From Desulfobulbus alkaliphilus (GTDB taxonomy: Bacteria > Desulfobacterota > Desulfobulbia > Desulfobulbales > Desulfobulbaceae): 64,000 nt of DNA. Both the position numbers and the translations under genes were made by a program. The stretch is from contig NZ_JAFFQC010000004.1 in assembly GCF_016918545.1 (NCBI RefSeq), forward strand, positions 62,001 to 126,000. Direction: 5' to 3'. This document shows positions 1 through 7,793 of this stretch, piece by piece (within the stretch, counting starts at the first letter, position 1; each line of letters begins with the position of its first letter). The notes under the pieces were generated by a model. The model worked only from the letters and a program-made list of their open reading frames with translations, had not been told where the DNA came from and did no database searches.

Positions 1-503
1 AAGCACTTGTACATTTGCAAAGGGCCGGGCCGTCCTTCGGGCAGATCGTCTGAACAGACAAGAGCATCCGGGGCGTAACCCTGCGCCGCTGCAAGGGGTA
101 GTACTCGTTCCATGATCGAACGAGTGTAGCCTGTCGTTGAGCCGATTTTGAGGTCCCAACTGCGCAACCGTTCTACTGCCTCGGCACAGCCGGGCACCAG
201 GGTAGCGTAATCGGCCACAACCTCGATGTTCATCGGCACGAAGACCTCATAGACGCGCTCGACATCGACCTCGGTGGGGGCAGCGCCATGTACCCGGGCC
301 CATTCCGCGGACAACCGCGGCGCGGTCAACATTGCACGGATATGGTCGCGCTTCGGGGCCCCCATCGGCCCGCGGGCTTCAGCAATGGTGGCCTCGATGC
401 CAAAACGGCGAAACGCCTCGACGAACACGCCCGTTGGCGCAAAGGAACCGAAATCGATGGTGGTTCCGGCCCAGTCGAACACTACGGCCTTGAAGTGTTT
501 CAT
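1..503 (-). CDS. phnX: Phosphonoacetaldehyde hydrolase (phosphonatase), partial
   Basis: HAD-superfamily phosphonatase, which splits phosphonoacetaldehyde into acetaldehyde and phosphate in the cytoplasm. The gene starts at an ATG on the complement of 501-503 and runs off the left edge, leaving about 167 codons. Near the start is FDWAGTTIDFGSFAPT, the HAD nucleophile motif as found in PhnX, then GPMGAPKRDHI with the lysine that forms the Schiff base in this family. SDDLPEGRPGP before the edge is also typical of PhnX. It is the last gene visible in the phn operon, 40 bp after the Fe-ADH. The C-terminal third lies outside the window. The usual partner, the 2-aminoethylphosphonate transaminase PhnW, is not in view and may follow. 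Confidence 0.9.
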   Translation of the reverse strand, partial: MKHFKAVVFDWAGTTIDFGSFAPTGVFVEAFRRFGIEATIAEARGPMGAPKRDHIRAMLTAPRLSAEWARVHGAAPTEVDVERVYEVFVPMNIEVVADYATLVPGCAEAVERLRSWDLKIGSTTGYTRSIMERVLPLAAAQGYAPDALVCSDDLPEGRPGPLQMYKC

Positions 504-543
504 CCTGTCTCCTCATTTGTTGGTGTTGAAGCGCTTGGCAGCG

Positions 544-1668
544 TCATGAAGCAAAGGGTGGCAATGGTTGCAGGGGCCGCCTGACAGTGCCAATGAAGTT
601 GCGGCCGCGTGCACCGACCGTCGCCTCGTTGAAAATAGCCGCCCATTCCTCCGTGTCGATTCCATAGTCTGCCGGGTCGAGACCGACGCCTAGTTGGTCA
701 AGGGTGTCAGCCAGTCTCCGGGCGCCGACACGCAAATCCGGCCCGAAAATTTCGCGTAAACCCTGACCGGTCAGTCCTTCGATTTCGGCCAGGCTATCGA
801 GGATCATCGGCAGAGTGAAGGAGCACGCAATACCGTGCGGGACCCCGTAACGCAGGGTGACGGGATAGGAAATCGCATGGGCGATCGCCGTGCGAGTGCA
901 AGAAAAGGCAAGGCCCGCTGACAGCGACGCCGCCGCCATCCGACTGCGTGAATCGAGGTTCTCCGGATCGGCTACCAGCGCCGGAAGCGCCTCGAGGATA
1001 ACGCGGGCTGCCGCAACAGCATGCGTAGCTGTGATCGAATTGACGTTGCGATTCCACAGGCTTTCGAGCGCATGGGACAGCGCGTCGAGGCCGGTTGAAA
1101 CAGTCAGCGCGCACGGCATCGAGTGCATCAGGTGCGGGTCGATGACGGCGGCCTCGGGGTAGAGCATCGGATATTCGAGTGAGCGTTTGATCGATGCCTT
1201 TCGGTCCCAGACGGTTGCCCAGCAGGTGACCTCGCTACCGGTTCCGGCGGTTGTAGGGACAGCAATCAGGGGGAGCGGATTCCAGCCGGATGACGGCTTG
1301 CCGCCATCCAGGAGCGTCTCGACCGTGGCGAAGCCCTCTGCAGATGCCGCCAGAACTTTGGCACTATCGATCACCGAGCCGCCTCCCAAAGCCAGAACAA
1401 CCTCGGGCTGAGTTTCGAGCATCGCAATTCCAGAGGATTGTCGCGCGAGATCAACAATGTCGGGGTCCGGAGAAACATCGGACACCATTCCTGCCGGTGG
1501 CCCCAGAAGCTCTGCCAACCGGCTGGCCAATACGGCAAAATGCGCGTCAGGATAGGTAACCAGCAGATAGGGTCGCGCGGCAACAAGAATTGCAATTCTG
1601 TCGAAGCACCCGAGACCAAAGGTAACGGCTACCGGATTATGATAGGTCCACATTTCCGATTTTTTCAT
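544..1668 (-). CDS. Phosphonate-associated iron-containing alcohol dehydrogenase
   Basis: 374-aa group III (iron-dependent) alcohol dehydrogenase. The nucleotide-binding stretch is VLALGGGSVIDSAK, followed by PTTAGTGSEVT, GLDALSHALES and the metal-ligand region AIAHAISYPVTLRYGVPHG. Its place between phnE and phnX matches a known subgroup of Fe-ADHs found in phosphonate clusters. The likely substrate is phosphonoacetaldehyde or a related small aldehyde/alcohol, but this is inferred from context. The gene starts 13 bp after phnE ends and is probably translated from the same mRNA. A general short-chain alcohol dehydrogenase role cannot be excluded. Confidence 0.85.
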   Translation of the reverse strand: MKKSEMWTYHNPVAVTFGLGCFDRIAILVAARPYLLVTYPDAHFAVLASRLAELLGPPAGMVSDVSPDPDIVDLARQSSGIAMLETQPEVVLALGGGSVIDSAKVLAASAEGFATVETLLDGGKPSSGWNPLPLIAVPTTAGTGSEVTCWATVWDRKASIKRSLEYPMLYPEAAVIDPHLMHSMPCALTVSTGLDALSHALESLWNRNVNSITATHAVAAARVILEALPALVADPENLDSRSRMAAASLSAGLAFSCTRTAIAHAISYPVTLRYGVPHGIACSFTLPMILDSLAEIEGLTGQGLREIFGPDLRVGARRLADTLDQLGVGLDPADYGIDTEEWAAIFNEATVGARGRNFIGTVRRPLQPLPPFAS

Positions 1669-1681
1669 TTATGCTAAGAGC

Positions 1682-2521
1682 TTAGCGCTCAAGGACACGC
1701 TGGCCGGATCGACCTTCTAGCGCGGTTCGGGCATGGTGCGACACCAGTTCGGAGATTACCACAAGGGCCGCGATCAGCAGGATAATGGCCGCAACCCGGT
1801 CGCTCTGAAGCTGGTCGGCAGTACGCCGCAAATACCAGCCCATACCACCGGCACCGAAGAACCCTACCACTGTAGCCGAGCGGAAGACCACGTCCCAGGT
1901 GTAAATACTGATACCGATGAAGGCAGTCCGCACCTGGGGCAACACGCCAAAAAAGAAAACCGCCTGAGAACCAGCACCTGAGGCACGCATCGCCTCGACC
2001 GGCGCGTCATCGATCGACTCTATCTCTTCTGCAAAAAGCTTGCCCGCAAAGCCGATACATCCCAGCGTGAGTGCCAGCACACCGGCAAGAACCCCGTAAC
2101 CAAGCACCATGATAAAGACGATCGCCCAGATCATCTCGTGAATCGCACGTGCACCGGTGATGACAACCCGCGCTGCAGCCTGTCCGGCCCGCGGAAGTGG
2201 GCTGGCGTTGAACGCGGCAAACCAAGCAAGCGGGACGGCAAGCAACAGGCCCACCAGTGTAGCCACAAGTGCCATATGAATGGTTTCCAGAACGCTTTGC
2301 AGGAAGCGCGGACGGAGAATGTATTCGAAATCTGGCGGATAGTACCGCTCAGTAAGGAGGATGCCGAGACGATCGAAGAGTGTGGCGAACCTCTCCAACC
2401 GCACGTTCAAGTACTGCAATGTCAGCCATAGTCCCGCTCCCAAAGCAAGGAGTAGTACAAAACGCAACACCAAGCGGCGACGTCGCCTGTACAGGATCGG
2501 AGCAACATCGATGCGGTTCAT
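1682..2521 (-). CDS. phnE: Phosphonate ABC transporter permease (second PhnE)
   Basis: 279-aa inner-membrane permease of a phosphonate importer. Several hydrophobic segments are visible, and the coupling loop contains EAMRASGAGSQAVFFFGVLPQV, the EAA motif that contacts the ATPase. I chose the ATG of MNRIDVAPILYRR because it lies 1 bp after the stop of the upstream phnE; the longer open frame would overlap that gene by about 100 bp. Together with the preceding permease it should form the membrane channel. Paired phnE genes are common in phnCDEE operons. Confidence 0.9.
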   Translation of the reverse strand: MNRIDVAPILYRRRRRLVLRFVLLLALGAGLWLTLQYLNVRLERFATLFDRLGILLTERYYPPDFEYILRPRFLQSVLETIHMALVATLVGLLLAVPLAWFAAFNASPLPRAGQAAARVVITGARAIHEMIWAIVFIMVLGYGVLAGVLALTLGCIGFAGKLFAEEIESIDDAPVEAMRASGAGSQAVFFFGVLPQVRTAFIGISIYTWDVVFRSATVVGFFGAGGMGWYLRRTADQLQSDRVAAIILLIAALVVISELVSHHARTALEGRSGQRVLER

Positions 2522-2522
2522 G

Positions 2523-3359
2523 TCAGACAATCCTCCGCCGCAACTGCACCGAAATTGCCTCGCCCACGAGAATAACGGCAAGGATCGCCAGCAGCACAGT
2601 GGTAACCCCAGCATAGTTTGATGCAATCAGTTGATTGTGGAACGAAAGTCCGAGCCCGCCCGCACCGACCAGCCCCAGAACGGCAGCCCGGTTAATGTTG
2701 ATGTCCCATTCGAAAATCAACGTACTCAGTCCAATGGGCAGCAGTTGCGGGATGATCGCATGACGGATCATGTCAAGCGGCGATGCCCCCTGGGCCCGCA
2801 AGGCTTCGACCTGCCGCATATCGATTCGCTCGATTGCTTCCGCCAACAGCTTGGAGACAAAACCAACCGATCGGCAAGCAAGCGCCAGAATGCCGGCAAA
2901 GGCACCCAGCCCCACAGCAGAGACGAAGATCAGGGCCCAGACGATCTCATGGATCGACCGACTCATGGTCATCAACCCACGCGCCAGTATATAACCTGGA
3001 GCACCGAGCGGTCTGAGATTTGCTGCACCCAGAAGAGCGACAGTAAGCGACATTAGTGCGCCCAGCAGTGTTCCTACGATGGCGATCAGGATTGTCTGCA
3101 GGGCAGGAGCGAAAAGCGTCGGCAGTAGTGACGGATCGGGCGGCAGGAACCGGCCAAAACCCATGAGAACCGCTGCAAAGCCATCCATGCGCCGCCAGTC
3201 GGTTCCCGGAATGACCGAGTCCTGCACCGCCCAGACCGAGAGTGCGAGCAGCAGCATGATCACCGCGAACAGGGTTATGTGTCCGCGCCTGCGTGCGTGC
3301 TGCCAACGGGCTAGTGCCGGTGGTCCTGGAGCGGCCTGTATCCCCGCAAATACGCTCAT
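2523..3359 (-). CDS. phnE: Phosphonate ABC transporter permease (first PhnE)
   Basis: 278-aa permease. After a basic N-terminus come membrane segments, then an EAA-type loop VEALRAQGASPLDMIRHAIIPQ and the C-terminal LGLVGAGGLGLSF region typical of PhnE. The start codon overlaps the phnC stop by 4 nt (ATGA), which indicates translational coupling. It resembles the next gene throughout the permease domain, so the pair looks like an old duplication that gives a heterodimeric channel. Confidence 0.92.
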   Translation of the reverse strand: MSVFAGIQAAPGPPALARWQHARRRGHITLFAVIMLLLALSVWAVQDSVIPGTDWRRMDGFAAVLMGFGRFLPPDPSLLPTLFAPALQTILIAIVGTLLGALMSLTVALLGAANLRPLGAPGYILARGLMTMSRSIHEIVWALIFVSAVGLGAFAGILALACRSVGFVSKLLAEAIERIDMRQVEALRAQGASPLDMIRHAIIPQLLPIGLSTLIFEWDININRAAVLGLVGAGGLGLSFHNQLIASNYAGVTTVLLAILAVILVGEAISVQLRRRIV

Positions 3360-4174
3360 AGCTGGCTCCGGTCGGTGACGGCGTAAATCCCGCCCAGGGC
3401 TGTCTCATCCAACGCATCGAAGGGACCGTCATAGACCACGACACCCTCACGCAGCGCAATGACGCGTGAGGCGAAGCGCCGCGCCAGTGCCACATCGTGG
3501 ATATTGCAAATCGCAGCGACACCACTTTCCAGCGCAAGATCACGGATCAACTCCATGATGTCGTTGGCGATACGCGGATCCAGGCTCGAAGTCGGCTCGT
3601 CCACCAGAAGCAGTTCGGGCGACTGGAAAAGCGCCCGGCAAATACCAACCCTTTGACGTTGCCCGCCACTCAAGGCATCGACCCGCTGGTCGAGAAACTC
3701 GCCCAGCCCGACTCGATCCAGCAACGACGCCGCCTCACCAATCATGGCAGCAGGGTACATTGCAAAAAGGGCCCGCAGCGCGGACTGACTTCCCACCCGA
3801 CCCAACAGGACGTTGTCGAGCACCCGGTAACGCTCAATCAGATTGAATTCCTGGAAGATCATACCCATGCGGCGGCGACACTGCCGTAAGGTGCGCCCAC
3901 GCAGGGTGGTCACTTCGATGTCTCCCAGCCGGATGGAGCCTGCGCTAGGCTCAACCAACCGGTTGATCGCCCGTAGAAGCGTCGACTTGCCCGACCCGGA
4001 GGCACCGATCACAGCGACAAATTCTCGCGGAGCAAGGCTTAACCTGACACCGCGCAGGACATCCTCTGTCGCACCCGGATATCGAACATGCAGGTTTTCC
4101 ACTTGCAGAAGGGGTATTAACGGCGCCTCTGCAGACTCAGCACTCTGAAGGGGTGAAAGTTCAGGTAGCAACAA
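3356..4174 (-). CDS. phnC: Phosphonate ABC transporter ATP-binding protein
   Basis: 272-aa ABC ATPase. Walker A is GASGSGKSTLLRAINR, the signature is LSGGQRQRVGICRAL, Walker B is LLLVDEP, and the H-loop is IHDVALARRF. GMIFQEFNLIERYRVLDNVL is the PhnC-type Q-loop region. No ATG fits the N-terminus. The frame opens with TTG codons near 4174, so the start is unusual or lies slightly elsewhere. It follows phnD by 65 bp and overlaps phnE by 4 nt. It powers uptake of phosphonates delivered by PhnD. Confidence 0.92.
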   Translation of the reverse strand: MLLPELSPLQSAESAEAPLIPLLQVENLHVRYPGATEDVLRGVRLSLAPREFVAVIGASGSGKSTLLRAINRLVEPSAGSIRLGDIEVTTLRGRTLRQCRRRMGMIFQEFNLIERYRVLDNVLLGRVGSQSALRALFAMYPAAMIGEAASLLDRVGLGEFLDQRVDALSGGQRQRVGICRALFQSPELLLVDEPTSSLDPRIANDIMELIRDLALESGVAAICNIHDVALARRFASRVIALREGVVVYDGPFDALDETALGGIYAVTDRSQL

Positions 4175-4239
4175 AATATTTTTCCCAAAGAAAAGGTGCC
4201 ACCGCCCCTGTCTGGCGGGCGGAGGCAGGTTAGAAAAAC

Positions 4240-5160
4240 TCAGTCGGCTGCAGACTGAAGCTGACGGATTAAATCGTAGTCGCTATCCTGCATGGGAACG
4301 AAGCGCGGCGAGTTGATCGCTTCGAAATAGGGGGCGAGTCCAGGGACCTCATGTGCGGTCAGAAAAGCTTCGACGATACTTTCACGCAGGTCCTCGCACA
4401 GAGTGGTACGAAAAACAAAAGGATCCTGCGGCACCACAGCCGAACGCCAGAGAATATTCACGTCATCAAGCGTGATATCGCCACGGTCGACGACATTGTC
4501 GAAGCGATGCGTTGCCACGAAGGCAACATCAACTCGCCCTTCCAGCACCGCGAGCGCTGACAGATCATGCCCACCGGTATACACGATGCGCTCATAGAAA
4601 TCCTCCAGGCCCTCGCCCGTCTCTCCGGCAAATGCAACCATGGGCAGCAGGTGGCCAGAGGTGGAAGCTGGATCGACAAGGCCCAGGGTGGTACCGCGCG
4701 ACTGCTCGATCGTCTCGATGCCTGAATCGGCACGTGAGATCAGGTTGGCACGATAGCCCGGCCCCTCTTCCTGCATGTGGCCTGCGTGGCGAGTATAGGT
4801 GGCGAAAACCACAATGTCGTCATTCTGTGCCTTGGCGAGGGTATAACTGGCAGGACCAAGAACGGCGATATCCACCCAGCCCGAAGCGATCGCCTCCATC
4901 ACCGAAGCGTAGCTGGTGGGCGAGTAGAAATCGATGTCCTTACCGGTGATCGTGCTCAGATGCTGAATCAGCGGCTGATAGAGCTGGAGTTCGGCTGCCG
5001 TGTCTTCAGTCGGAACCAGCGAGAAGGTCAGTGTTGCCGGGTTTTCGCACGCGGCCGCAGTCGGTACGGCAAGCGCACTTATCCCGACCAGCAAAAGGGC
5101 GCAACTGAGAGCCCGCGCCAATCGGTGCAAGGGCTGTTGCAGAACAAATGTAGGGAACAT
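4240..5160 (-). CDS. phnD: Phosphonate ABC transporter substrate-binding protein
   Basis: 306-aa periplasmic binding protein. Residues 1-38 form a Sec signal peptide ending near ALAVPTAAAC. The mature part starts with LTFSLVPTEDTAAELQLYQP, then YASVMEAIASGWVDIAVLGP, the PhnD-family ligand pocket region. Later come DPASTSGHLLP and VDVAFVATHRFDN. As the first gene of the operon it has a good Shine-Dalgarno (AAGGAGA, 7 nt before ATG). It should bind 2-aminoethylphosphonate or a related phosphonate, though specificity cannot be read from sequence. Confidence 0.92.
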   Translation of the reverse strand: MFPTFVLQQPLHRLARALSCALLLVGISALAVPTAAACENPATLTFSLVPTEDTAAELQLYQPLIQHLSTITGKDIDFYSPTSYASVMEAIASGWVDIAVLGPASYTLAKAQNDDIVVFATYTRHAGHMQEEGPGYRANLISRADSGIETIEQSRGTTLGLVDPASTSGHLLPMVAFAGETGEGLEDFYERIVYTGGHDLSALAVLEGRVDVAFVATHRFDNVVDRGDITLDDVNILWRSAVVPQDPFVFRTTLCEDLRESIVEAFLTAHEVPGLAPYFEAINSPRFVPMQDSDYDLIRQLQSAAD

Positions 5161-5326
5161 GGGCGTTTCTCCTTGGTTACTGTTTAAATAAATGAGGCCG
5201 GAATCATTTCCGCACCATCTTGAAGTAGCACCAAAGATACCGTACGCAGATAAGAAATTAGTTCAGAAAGGGTTATTTTTCGATTAGCAGCAAAATTTGG
5301 CTGGATAATTCACCTACCGCTTGAGC
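5161..5326. other. Intergenic region upstream of phnD
   Basis: Leader of the phn operon: an AT-rich stretch with the phnD Shine-Dalgarno. I see no clear Pho box (CTGTCAT-type repeats) and no convincing sigma-70 promoter. Confidence 0.4.
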
Positions 5327-5568
5327 GAAACCGTAGCGTTTTCTTGCCAGGTGTGTCCGTGGAGATAATGCCCATAGCCTTGGCCATGGATAATGCCCGC
5401 CGCAGAACCAGCCCCAACACCTCCTGGTCATACACAATGACGATTGACTCCAGGTCAGGGGGTTGAGGTAAACAATTATCTGATTTCCATAACCTGGGCA
5501 GTGACCTGTGTTGATATTGCTGGCCTGGGAAATACTTCCATCATCGTCCCCCATTGTTTCATGAAACA
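5327..5568 (-). pseudogene. Remnant of a CBS-domain segment copied from an EAL-CBS-GGDEF gene
   Basis: On the minus strand, one frame reads DLESIVIVYDQEVLGLVLRR, nearly the same as LESIVIVHDQEVLGLVLRR inside the neighbouring EAL-CBS-GGDEF protein. After about 50 codons similarity is lost and the frame stops. Nucleotide similarity to 6408-6590 is plain over roughly 150 bp. No start or complete domain remains. It is a decayed partial duplication or the tail of a lost tandem paralogue. Confidence 0.65.
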
Positions 5569-7401
5569 TTACTGCCCTGCAGCCGATGGCAGAGAGCAAT
5601 GCTCCATAACGACTTGGGACAATGAAGAGGAGCCAATTTCATGAATATACAGAGACGTGCCCGGCATTGCCTTGGCTTCATGCTTGGCCGTCGCTGCCTC
5701 CTCCCCCAGGTCGATACGACATGGCAGAGCCGATGGATGCACGACAACAGCGCCGACGGAAAGAGTCATTTGTTGGTATTTTCGAACAGTTCCATCCCGA
5801 TCTGTGGTAGTGATGTTATTGCCGATTTGGCCATTGTAGTAGCCACCGATGCTCTCATCAAATTGGCGGAGGATGCGGCGCACAGAGAGCAGCCAGTCCG
5901 CATTACGGAAAATAACGACAAAATCATCGCCCCCGATATGGCCGATAAAATCGCTCTGTTCATCAACATTGGCAATCAGCAGGTCAGCAAGGAAACGCAG
6001 GACCTTGTCGCCGCGGCTGAAACCGAAAAAATCGTTAAAGGGCTTGAAATTGTCGAGGTCGAAATAACAGACCACAAAAAATTCAACCTGGTTGAAGAGC
6101 CGCTGCAGTTCCTGCTGGATGGGCACATTGCCCGGCAGCAGGGTCAGGGGATTGGCATGCTGGGCCCGATTGACCTGCAGTTTGGTGATCTCATGGAGCA
6201 GATCGATGAGCCGTCCCTTGCCGGCCAACCGACAGTCGTCGAGAATAATAAATTCCTCGGTGTAGAGATCAAGCGAGGTGGTGAGCCGAAAACTGACCTC
6301 TTCCAGGGCTAATTTCTTGTCCACCTGCATGACATTGTTATTAAGGAATCGAACCGCCGGAAATTTGCGGAACAGTTCCTTACCGTACAGACTGGCATAG
6401 CTGTTCATGAATTCCCGCCGCAGGACCAGTCCCAGTACCTCCTGATCATGAACGATGACGATTGATTCCAGTTCTGGCCTGGAGGTAAAAATTTCACCGA
6501 CTTCTAAAAACTTGGTATTGGCCTGTACCGATATTGCCGGCCTGATGATTTTTTCAACCGTGGGAGAATCACCATTCTCCATTCTGCTGCGAACCTCCTT
6601 TCTGAATAACCCGGAGGAAATAGCCGTCGGCGGCACTTCCACAGGACGACAGAAATAATATCCCTGAACCATCTCCACGCCGATTTTACGCAAAGTGGCA
6701 TATTCCCGCTCGGTCTCTACCCCCTCGGTAATCACCCTGGCCCCCAAGGCAGTGGCGGTTTTGAGAATAGCAATAACAAACTGCTGTTTGGTCCGATCCT
6801 CGTCGATCCCTTGGATGAAGTGGCGGTCGATCTTGACAATATCGGGTCGAATCTCAGACCAGAGTTTAAGCCCCGAATAGCCGGCACCGAGATCATCCAA
6901 AGCAACCCTGAACCCCATTTTCCGATAATGAATCATGGCCTGCCGCATAAGCTGCACATCTTCCACCGGACGGGTCTCAGTAAGTTCGATAATGACCTGG
7001 CTGGGATTTATTCCGGCCTGTTCAATGAGTTCCAGGGTCACTCCTTCGCGAAAAGTCTCATGAGCCAGGGAGGAAGGGTCAACGTTGATAAACAATCTTC
7101 CGGACAATCCCAGCTGGGCAAATCGTTTGATCACCACCCGACGACAGAGAAGATCAAGTTCCGCAAGACGGCCGGCACTGGTCGCCGCCTCGAACAGGCG
7201 CGTCGGCGCGTGCAGGATCGTATTGACCGGGCCACGAATCAAACCCTCATACCCGTAGATCTGGCGGGTCTGCAGATGAATGATGGGTTGGAAGAGAGCT
7301 TTGATATTTTCCTGCCGGAGCACCTCGTGCAAGAGCTTCTCACCTATTCCTGAATCCGTGACGGCTGGAATCTTGTTTCGGATATATCTTTTTGTAATCA
7401 T
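5569..7401 (-). CDS. EAL-CBS-GGDEF cyclic-di-GMP signalling protein
   Basis: About 610 aa. An EAL domain comes first: YGYEGLIRGP replaces EAL by EGL, and ELTE, LDDLGAGYSG (DDFG-like), KIDRHF, EGVET and QGYYF follow. A CBS-pair region comes next (SIVIVHDQEVLGLVLRREF...EEFIILDD), then a GGDEF domain with YFDLDNFKPFND and the active-site variant GGDDF. The EAL residues look mostly intact, so phosphodiesterase activity is plausible, while cyclase activity with GGDDF is uncertain. The conserved protein begins around IGEKLLHEVLRQ. The nearest in-frame ATG (7401) and all upstream in-frame ATGs lie inside the mobile repeat at 7349-7567, so the repeat supplies the start. Confidence 0.85.
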   Translation of the reverse strand: MITKRYIRNKIPAVTDSGIGEKLLHEVLRQENIKALFQPIIHLQTRQIYGYEGLIRGPVNTILHAPTRLFEAATSAGRLAELDLLCRRVVIKRFAQLGLSGRLFINVDPSSLAHETFREGVTLELIEQAGINPSQVIIELTETRPVEDVQLMRQAMIHYRKMGFRVALDDLGAGYSGLKLWSEIRPDIVKIDRHFIQGIDEDRTKQQFVIAILKTATALGARVITEGVETEREYATLRKIGVEMVQGYYFCRPVEVPPTAISSGLFRKEVRSRMENGDSPTVEKIIRPAISVQANTKFLEVGEIFTSRPELESIVIVHDQEVLGLVLRREFMNSYASLYGKELFRKFPAVRFLNNNVMQVDKKLALEEVSFRLTTSLDLYTEEFIILDDCRLAGKGRLIDLLHEITKLQVNRAQHANPLTLLPGNVPIQQELQRLFNQVEFFVVCYFDLDNFKPFNDFFGFSRGDKVLRFLADLLIANVDEQSDFIGHIGGDDFVVIFRNADWLLSVRRILRQFDESIGGYYNGQIGNNITTTDRDGTVRKYQQMTLSVGAVVVHPSALPCRIDLGEEAATAKHEAKAMPGTSLYIHEIGSSSLSQVVMEHCSLPSAAGQ

Positions 7402-7567
7402 ATTAAATTTGTAGCTGAACCCTTGACAATACCTTTCACCATTCGCCCTTCGGGGCATCCGTCCGCACGCCATCTTCATTGCCCCGTAACCGTCCGATAT
7501 AGTGCATTTTAATCGAAGGGTCACAGACAATAAAGCTGACGCACGGATGAACGCTCACGGATTCAGG
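7349..7567 (+). repeat. MITE-like ~218-bp repeat, copy A
   Basis: Full-length copy, from CCTGAATCCGTGACGGCTGG to CTCACGGATTCAGG, with inverted ends. Central features are the GCCCTTCGGGGC hairpin and the imperfect palindrome around AACCGTCCGATATAGT. It covers the 5' end of the EAL gene. Confidence 0.85.
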
Positions 7568-7793
7568 TGATGCTTTTTATCTCAAGGCCGTGCAATCGAT
7601 GGAATCCGATTCCAACAACCGTATTTTTCACGTATCTTTTTGTACAGGCCGTATGTTAGGTTTTGATCAGGATTCAGTTTCATTCAAAAAGGTGGCCTGG
7701 AGGCAGGGGCCAAATGACGAAATCGCTTGTTTGCATCCGGTCGATGATGCCCTGTCGAAAACAAAGCGATGCGTGCCAAAGCAGGATAAGCGC

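Noticed and set aside
5161-5270. Possible Pho box for the phosphonate operon
   Set aside because: No pair of CTGTCAT-like heptamers with 4-nt spacing found.
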